A DNA stretch of 64,000 nt, taken from positions 24,036,673 to 24,100,672 of the forward strand of contig NC_092705.1 of the NCBI RefSeq assembly GCF_964275005.1, written 5' to 3'. Shown here in pieces: positions 47,101 to 56,100 of this stretch. The DNA comes from Diadema setosum. Lineage: Eukaryota > Echinodermata > Echinoidea > Diadematoida > Diadematidae. The notes beneath the pieces are model-generated. The model made no database searches. It had not been told where the DNA came from and saw nothing but the letters and a program-made list of their open reading frames with translations. Both the position numbers and the translations under genes were made by a program. Within the stretch, counting starts at the first letter, position 1. Every line of letters starts with the position of its first letter.

Positions 47101-50100
47101 GATTGTCGGTGGTGGCCGGAAGGCATTGGTTTCTTCTTGGACACACTCGCGGGTGACTTCTTCTTCTTGATGGTCTCCTCTTCAGACTCGCTGGAACTGC
47201 TGCTCCCGCTGGAACCGCTGCTGCTGTCGCTGTCGCTGTTGCTGCTACTGCTACTGCTCTCGCTCGAGGAAACCCTGATGTGGTGAAATAAGACACAGAA
47301 AACTGTTCATCCCTAACTCTTCCTTCTGTTTTCAATTCAATTTCAATTTCAATCCAAAGCAACAAAACATATAACGTTTGATGCTTGATACTCCTGACTT
47401 ACTGATGAACATCTATTAAAGATAATATAAAGTTTTGGTACCTCAAAAGTTTCCCTGAATTTCCTTGTCTTAGTTTGTGTTTTAGGTTAAAATACCTTTC
47501 ATATAACTAACACTGTGAGACTTATTCGCCCCAAAGTGCTCTCATGTCGTTGGAATCATGCAATTAACTGCGACCAGGAGCCCCATACGCATAGCGTAAT
47601 GGGGCTTCGCATTGTAGTATTCAGGATCATGAAAGATATAGTATCGCAGGTAAATATCAACTTAAAATCCAAAAATTTCTTCAATTTGAAGACTTACCAA
47701 TTAAGTTGAAGTATTGAAAACAGGCTTCGGGCAACGTTTGGTTCTGCCAATAGTCCCTTTCTGTTCGAATTGATGACTGAATTGACTCGGTCGAGAGGAC
47801 CTTGGGAGAGCTACATACACTGAATACTATGGCCACACATCACATGCGCACAAATTTCAAATCCATGAACGGATAAGATGTTTGTGTGCGCATGCGCTGG
47901 CCGTCAATTCAGTGTAGCTCTCCCAAGGTCCTCTCGACCGAGTCACATTCAGTCATCAATTCGAACAGAAAGGGACTATTGGCAAAACCAAACGTTGCCC
48001 GAAGCCTGTTTTCAATACTTCAACTTAACTGATGAGTCTTCAAATTGAAGAAATTTTCGGATTTTAAGTTGATATTTACCTGCGATACTAAATCTGTCAT
48101 GATGCTGGATGCTACAATGCGAAGCCCCATTTAGCTATGCGTATGGGGCTGCTGGTCACAGTTAGCTATGCGTATGGGGCTGCACGCTGCTGGTCGCAGT
48201 TGTCATGCGATACTGTACGAGTTGAAATTTTCGCGTACAGATATTTTCGCGAATTGCTACTTGGAGGACATTTTCGCGTGTTGTTAATTTCGCGGTTGCG
48301 AGGGTCTAACTGAACTTAGTTATTTGCGCATTGTTATTTTCACGTGTTGTTATTTTCACAGTTCAAAGGCGATTCACGAAATTCGCGAAAATAAAACCAC
48401 CGCAAAAATTTCAGCTCGTACAGTAATGGATTCGTACAATACGTGTACTACCTCACCGCCGTACAGGGGCGGCTCTGGTACGAAACCATTATTGCATGAT
48501 TACTAAGACATGAGAGCACTTTGGGGCGAGTAAGTCTCACAGTGTTAGTTATATGAAAGGTACTTTAACCTGAAACACAAACTAGGACAAGGAAATTCAG
48601 GGAAACTTTTGAGGTCCCAAAACTTTATATTATCTTTAAATGTCTCATTTACGTGTCACAAACTACAAGGAAAAGTAGAAATTATGCGGTGCGTAAAATA
48701 TGTCCCCGCCGGAAGTAGCATTTAGTAGCAAAATGTACAATATCGGTAAAAAATCAAGGTCAAAGGTCAAAGAAGTCAAAGGTCAAAATTCTGTGAAGAA
48801 GTTTTGAAGCCCTCACCTAGTGCCATCACAAAAAGCAAACGGAATCGAAATCAGGTTAGAAATGGCGAAGGAGTAGCATTTTGTGGCCAATGTACAATGC
48901 AGGTCAAAAAATCAAGGTCAAAGGTCAAAGAAGTCAAAGGTCAAAATTCTGCGTAGAAGTGTTGAAGCCCTCACCTAGTGCCATCACATAAAGCAAACGG
49001 AATCGAAATCGGGTTAGAAATGGCAAAGGAGTAGCATTTTGTAGCAAACTGTACAATATAGGTCAAAAAATCAAGGTCAAAGGTCAAAGAAGTCAAAGGT
49101 CAAAATTCTGTGCACAAGTTTTGAAGCCCTCACCTAGTGCCATCACATAAAGCAAACGGAATCTAAATCGGGTTAGAAATGGCGAAGGAGTAGCATTTTG
49201 TAGCAAAATGTACAATACAGGTCAAAAATCAAGGTCAAAGGTCAAAGAAGTCAAAGGTCAAAATTCTGTGTAGAAGTTTTGAAGCCCTCACCTAGTGCCA
49301 TCATGTAAAGCAAACGGAATCAAAATCGGGTTAGAAATGGCAAAGGAGTAGCATTTTGTAGCAAAATGTACAATATAGGTCAAGATCAAAGGTCACGACT
49401 GAAATTCTGTGTAGAAGTTTCAAAGCTCCCATGTAGTGCTATCATATAAAGCAAACAGAATCAAAATTGGCTCATAAATGACATAGAAGTAGCAAATTGA
49501 AGATTTTGATCACACACGGACGCACACACGGACGGACGGACGGACGGACACACGGACGGACACACACACGTACGGAGCCCGTTTCATAGTCCCCTGCTCG
49601 AACTCGTTCGGCGGGGACAAAAATACACCACGTTCAGACTGATCTGAGAGGTCTTGTGTTCATGCTGTTTTATCTGAGGAATGCCATTTTGAAAACAAAT
49701 ACTGCTTAATAGGATACTTTTGCAAGGGTTGGATTTTACTGGGACACTCTCAGTGAACTGTGCTTGTTTATATCTTCGCAGATGCAAGTTTTCTCTGTAC
49801 ATAACTCCAAAACTATTTGCAGATTATGATTTTTGCAACAATATTGTGGAGAGCAAAATTTGAAAAATACATACCATGAAATATTCTATGATTGCAGCAT
49901 ATTCAGCTATTTTAGAGCATCTAGACGTAATTTTTCTTATATTTTTCCACTTACTCATGGGTGTTTATTAATAACATTTCATGGCAATAATCCTCAGACA
50001 AAATTCACAAGATTTAATAAATAAAAGTTGTGTCGCAACAGTAACAACAAAAAGGCTAAATGATTCATCACAAATGATAAAGTGATCAGAGGAAAATTCA

Positions 50101-53100
50101 ACAATCTGTCAGTCAGCATTTATTTACTCTACCTTTTCTTCTGTGGCTTGACGGGGATAACACCCTTCTTCTTCCGCAGATCTTTTGCCTTCAGCTTTCT
50201 CGTTGGCGGTGATGGGCTAGGGGTGCAAGGGCTTGGTCTAGCAGGAGAGGGACTGGCCTTTCTTTTGCGCTTTGGGGGTGGATGACTCTCCTTTTTCCTG
50301 CACAAGAGGAGAAGGGAATGGGGATGGCACTACCTATCACAAGAAAGACTTAAAGGACAAGTTCACCTTCATAAACATAAGGATTGAGAGAATGCAGAAA
50401 TATTAGTAGAACACATTAGTGAAAGTTTGAGGAAAATTGGACAATCGATGCAAAAGTTATGAATTTTTAAAATTTTTGTGTTGGAACCGCTGGATGAGGA
50501 GACTACTAAGGCTCGTGATATGAGTACAACAGTATAAAGAAAATGTAAAGAAAATTCAACATATTTTCACTTTTTTCGCATAATAAAAGAGCACTTGACT
50601 TGCCTCTTTCTAAAGGCAATGGGAATAATATTACCCATAACAAATGTCAGTAACAAGTCAAGGGAATGTGTACTTTTTTCAAAATATGAAATTTTGTGAA
50701 ATTCTTTTTATATTTTCCTTATATTGTTGTACGCATTTGTGACATCATACACCGCAGTAGTTTTCTCATCCAGCGGTGACTGCACAAAAACTTCAAATAT
50801 TCATAACTTTTGAACGGATTGTCCGATTTTCCTCAAACTTCCAATGATGTGTTCTACAAATATTGCTACATTCTCTCAATCCTTATGTTAATGAAGGTGA
50901 ACTTGTCCTTTAATTGAGTGCCTACACCATTAGAGTTGTTAAGATTGATGTAATGAGGAAATGCACTTGGTAATACATTTCTTAGCACACAGTTTCACCC
51001 ACTGAGGACAGGCTGATTTAGCTACAACAAGCATTTCCTATAGACACCTGCCCGAGTGTACTCGGGACTCGCCGTCAACGGGTTAATGATGATCCTGACA
51101 TTTGAGGCTGGAGATGGGTTTCATTTTCACATTTTGGACTGCGCCCTATCACTATCTATTTCCCCCCCCCCCCCCCCATGAAATGAGTCTTTGAGTTATT
51201 TTGGCATCTAAAATTTGTTGAAAGACTCGCCCCATAGCTTGTGACAATAAAAGTCTTTAACCTGAAAAACAAAACCCGATGAACTCGGGAAGCAATGCCC
51301 TAGTATTCCTAAAGCATGATTCAGAATCTGCAGTAAGTAGGATGCCTTTGTGTATCCTGCTCATGGTTCTACTTGAGTAAATGCCTTAACTTAGCATAAC
51401 TATCTTAAAGGCATTATCTACCATTTGCATATGAAACAAACTCAGCTTTAGTGCTTCAAATATTTCTGAAATGTGAGTTAGGAATAGAAACAACCAATCC
51501 AAAAATGAAATCAGTACAGTAAATGTTCAGTAATGTTAATACAAATTGTGAACAATAGTTATAATAGAAATGTTTCTAGACTAAATCATCTAGTCCTGGT
51601 TTATTGAGAAAAATAGTGATATCTCCTTATATTTTAGGGTTTATTGCAAAATTTTTACATTGTAGGCAGTTTTGTGATACAACTGACCTGCACATATGCA
51701 TCAAATGTGATATCCCTAACATTCTTTAAGTCACTGGTCCCAATGGTAAACAGTACCATTAAATATCTTAAATTATCATCTATATAGGACGTTTTAGCGG
51801 CACATTAAAAATGCGTATTGTAGTCCGCTCAATTTTTAATATTAATTCCCCATAGGCTAACATTGTTACTTGCCGTTCAAGAATACACCATATTTTGTCT
51901 CGTCTGTTGTGCGAGCGCTTGGCGAGTGCGCAGAATTTTGTTACAATGCACAAGCGCGCAAATACGCTGGGATGGGACTGCGGAGTCAACTTCAAAGACA
52001 AGCAGTGTGCAGTTTATGCTTTCTCTACATGATTGCAAATGATAATACTTATATTGGATGGCATTAATTCATGGAATACAAGGGAATATTGCACTTGTTA
52101 GGGTCAATATTGCACTCATCTTTGATTCATGCAATATTGGCCCTAACTCGTGCAATATTCCCTGGTATCTCATTCATAGTTAATCCAATATAATCATTAA
52201 AGTGGAATGTGGTATATAAAACAAATATCAACTGCTGTTTTTCAACTCACAGTTAAAGGGATCGTATAGTTTTGGTCGAGACCTAATTTCAGGTTTCTAA
52301 CATTTTTCGGTGAGATAATGAGAAATCTCTTATGAAATATGAAAGAGCATGTAATTCTATGAGGAATTCAATGTTTATTTGATGAAAATTGGTTTTGAAA
52401 TGGCTGAGATATCCAAAAACAAGCAATTCTAATAAAGTGTGGGACCCACACTTCATTACGATTGCTTTGTTTCACTTTGTTTTTGGATGTTTCAGTCATT
52501 CCAAACCCGATTTTCATCAAATAAACTTTGAATTCCGCTTAAAATGGTATGCTCTATACTATATCATAAGTGTTTTCTTGGTATCTCGCAAAAAGTTAAA
52601 AGCCCAATTCTCATCTCCACCAACACTGTACCATCCCTTTAAAACTATCTGCCCCTTTGATTTCTTTACAGTGCAACCATTCCCCTTGACTTCTCTTGGG
52701 GCATAGGCACAGTTGAGAAAATCACATCTGGCCAAATAGTTTTAGCAATGTCCCTTGAAGAAATTAATATTTGTATAATAGCCGACACTCACGCTGGGGA
52801 GATTTCAGCTGCCTTCTTCTTCTTGCCTCGCTTTTCCGGGACGGGGGACACTAGGTGCAAGGGGGGCGATCGGGATCTCGTCTTGCTCATCGACTGGTCG
52901 CGCTTCTTGGTCTTCTTGCCTGCGTGCTGCGGCTTTTTCTTGACGGGTGATGGGGAACGGGAGGAGAGCTGCCTGGGGTAGTCTGTGCCACTGTCTTCGC
53001 CAGTCTTCAGAAATGAAAAGGGAATGTAATATATCACTGTCTTGCTATTTCCTTTATGTGACCACAGAAATTAACATACTTTGTGGGAAATCCAAATCAT

Positions 53101-56100
53101 TATTATTCAAGTATTATCATCTTGCTGTAATTTACCAATGCTGCACACTGGCACTGATATGATGGTATTTGACCAGTAAAAATCACTGTCAGACCAGTAA
53201 CTTTTTCATGAATTTACCAGTAAAAAATGGAAAAACTTGGTGCTTACTTGTCCGACAGACAGGTTGTGAACTAGTAGAAAAAATGCATTAGTGTGCACTT
53301 GAATCAATGAGAAATATGAATTCCTTCTACAGAGATAATCATGCTGTGGTATATATGTGGTAACGGTTCCATAAAACTTTGTGGGAAAAAATGTGTGGGT
53401 CGGAATCCACACTGGTAGTTTACATGTACAATGGTCCATGGATAATGCAAATTTCCTTCCCGTTCATGCATTTAAAATGTACACAAAAAGAGGTCTACTA
53501 ACAAATCAAAGCATGTGCATGGGCAAGATATGCCTACTTTGCATCTGTTTCAGTACAAAGGACTAAATTTCACCACGAATAAAAACTATCTTTTGTGAAA
53601 TTGGGCCCAGATGTTTAGAAGCTGCTTTGTGTGCAGAAGAAGAGATAAGGGTGCCAGAGACTGAGCTCCCTACCTGCCCCTGGTCGATCTGGTCCATGCG
53701 AGCCAGCTCTCGCTGAAGTTCTCTGCGTTTTAGTTCAAGGCCGTACTCATCACTCAGCTGATCATCATCTGAAAACAGAAATGAAACAGCATTTCAGACA
53801 ATCATGGTATGCACTGTGCATGCCTCGTTGTAGTGGCCAACTGTCCACAGTGGTCACTTACTCCAGAAGGCCATTTGCTACTTATGCTTTATACTGTGTA
53901 TTGTCCCAATATCCTTGTCAAAACTCAACATTTGGCCAAGTGTCGCGTGGTCTCTTTTGTCAGGAAATGAAATTTTGTGACAAAACAGACCATGCGACAC
54001 TCGGCAGTCCATACTTATCTATGAGCTTATCCTCGAAGTTAAAGGGGAAGGCTAGTAACCGATCAGTGGGAATCAGTGGAAATGCTGGGAGATGATTGTT
54101 CCAATCCTTATGGGATTCATTCAAGAGTTCATTGTATATCTATTGTTGTGTGAAAATGATTTGCTTCAGAATGGTCTCATATTCAAGTAATGTGCAGTTT
54201 AATGCTTCCAGATTAGCGTCCCTGGTCAGTGACGGAGCATTAATCTGCACATTACTTGAATATGAGACCGTTCTGAAGCAAATCATTTTCACACAACAAT
54301 AGATATACAATGAACTCTTGAATGAATCCCATAAGGATTAGAACAATCATCTCCCAGCATTTCCACTGATTCCCACTGATCAGTTACTAGCCTTCCCCTT
54401 TAAGGATCCCCGTCTCAACATAACTACTGTCATGGACTGGTTTGAGATCAGTTCACAGAGGCCCTGTCTGGTAAGCAGGAAGTGACAGGTTCAAGTCCCA
54501 GCCTTGTTCCTTCTCTTTCACTTGCTCCATCATGTTAAAGAAAACACATGCAATCTCATGTACGGCAAGCAGCAACAAAAAATCAAACTATAGGTGCACA
54601 TCCTCTGCATTATTTGTTGCTGCTGTTGTTTAATCTGCCTTGGTTCAAGTCCCAGTGACTGGTTCAAGTCCCAGCCTGGTTCCTTCTCTTTCACTTGCTC
54701 AATCATGTTAAAGAAAACACATGCAATCTCATGTATGGCAAGCAGCAACAAAAAATCAAACTATAGGTGCACATCCTCTGCATTATTTGTTGCTGCTGTT
54801 GTTTAATCTGCCTTATTTATCTGGCTTTGGTTGACTTTCCTGCACATTCATCACTTGAGGAATATTTGGACAAACACAACTGATAACTAAGTAAAACACA
54901 TCAGGGTTCTACAAGGGAAGTAGACATTAGTTGATTGGTGGAAGAGAGAAGACTGTGTTAACTTTTTTTTTTTTTTTTGCTCACCATGGTTACTGTCTGG
55001 TGTTCGTCCGCCTCCTTTCACAACCATGGAGCTGGGCTCTCGGCTCTTCTTCCTGCGGTCCGAGCCCTCCCAGTCCTTGTGACTGGACCGGTGCTTGGAC
55101 CTATCTCTCTATCAACCAGAAAAAACAAAACAAAACAACAAAGTTGCATTAAGATGCATTCACAATGAGTCTACAGTAGGCCTACTGGCATTTGTTGCTG
55201 GGGGGTTTCAGCTACTATCCGACTGATATCAGAACACATTGCATGAATCCGCTCAATGCTTTAACAATATTCACTACGCTAACTGTATCTGCATGCCTTC
55301 TCTGATCTTTCAATTACACTAGCTTACAAATTCTGAAATGATCCCAAGTGTCTTAAAGAGAACGAAACAATGGAAAAGCACTAAACAGAAAGGTATACGG
55401 AAGAAAGAGATTCTGCTAGTAAGAAACAACTCTACGAATTGATGGTTTTAAAGGGTATGGGATCAGATTGGTTAGTAAAACAGGCTTGAAGGACTTGAAA
55501 GGTTAGAGAAGTTTTGAAAGCAGAAGGTCCATACATTGGATTTGAAAGAATCCGCAGATTTAAAGCCATATAATAATTATGTACACTCCAACAACACCAG
55601 AAACAATAAAGCAAGTTGTTTAGGTCTTTTTCACTGTTTGGTTCATTTGAGGTCACTCTTCTTTTTTCTGTCTCTCTGTTTGTCTGTCCATATGGGTGTC
55701 TCTGTGTCTCCTACTGTATCTCAGCAGGTGAATAAAAAAAAAAATGTATCTCTGTTCTCTATGAGAATGAGCGATGAAAGAAGCCAACAACGTTTTTCCC
55801 TAACCTTGCCGCTGGAAGACGGGGATTGGGATCGGTCTCCTCGGCCACGATCACGGCTCACATCACGATCGCGCTCCTTCTCGGCGCGCTTGCTCTCCAC
55901 GCGGTGCCTCAGATCCACAGCATCCGACCTTATAGAAACGAAACAAAGCAAACAAAGCAAGTGCATTCAATAAAACAAGCTAGGAGAATCTCCCCCCCCC
56001 CCCTTATTCCCTCTCCATGAAACATTCTGCTACAACATGCCTACAAGTGATTTGATGTGAAGTACACGCAAGTCTCTCAATTGATGAAATGAATGTACAT

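Noticed and set aside
46622-47365. 247-residue alternative minus frame over exon 8
   Set aside because: Out of phase with the flanking exons and rich in Arg/Pro from shifted SP/RS codons.
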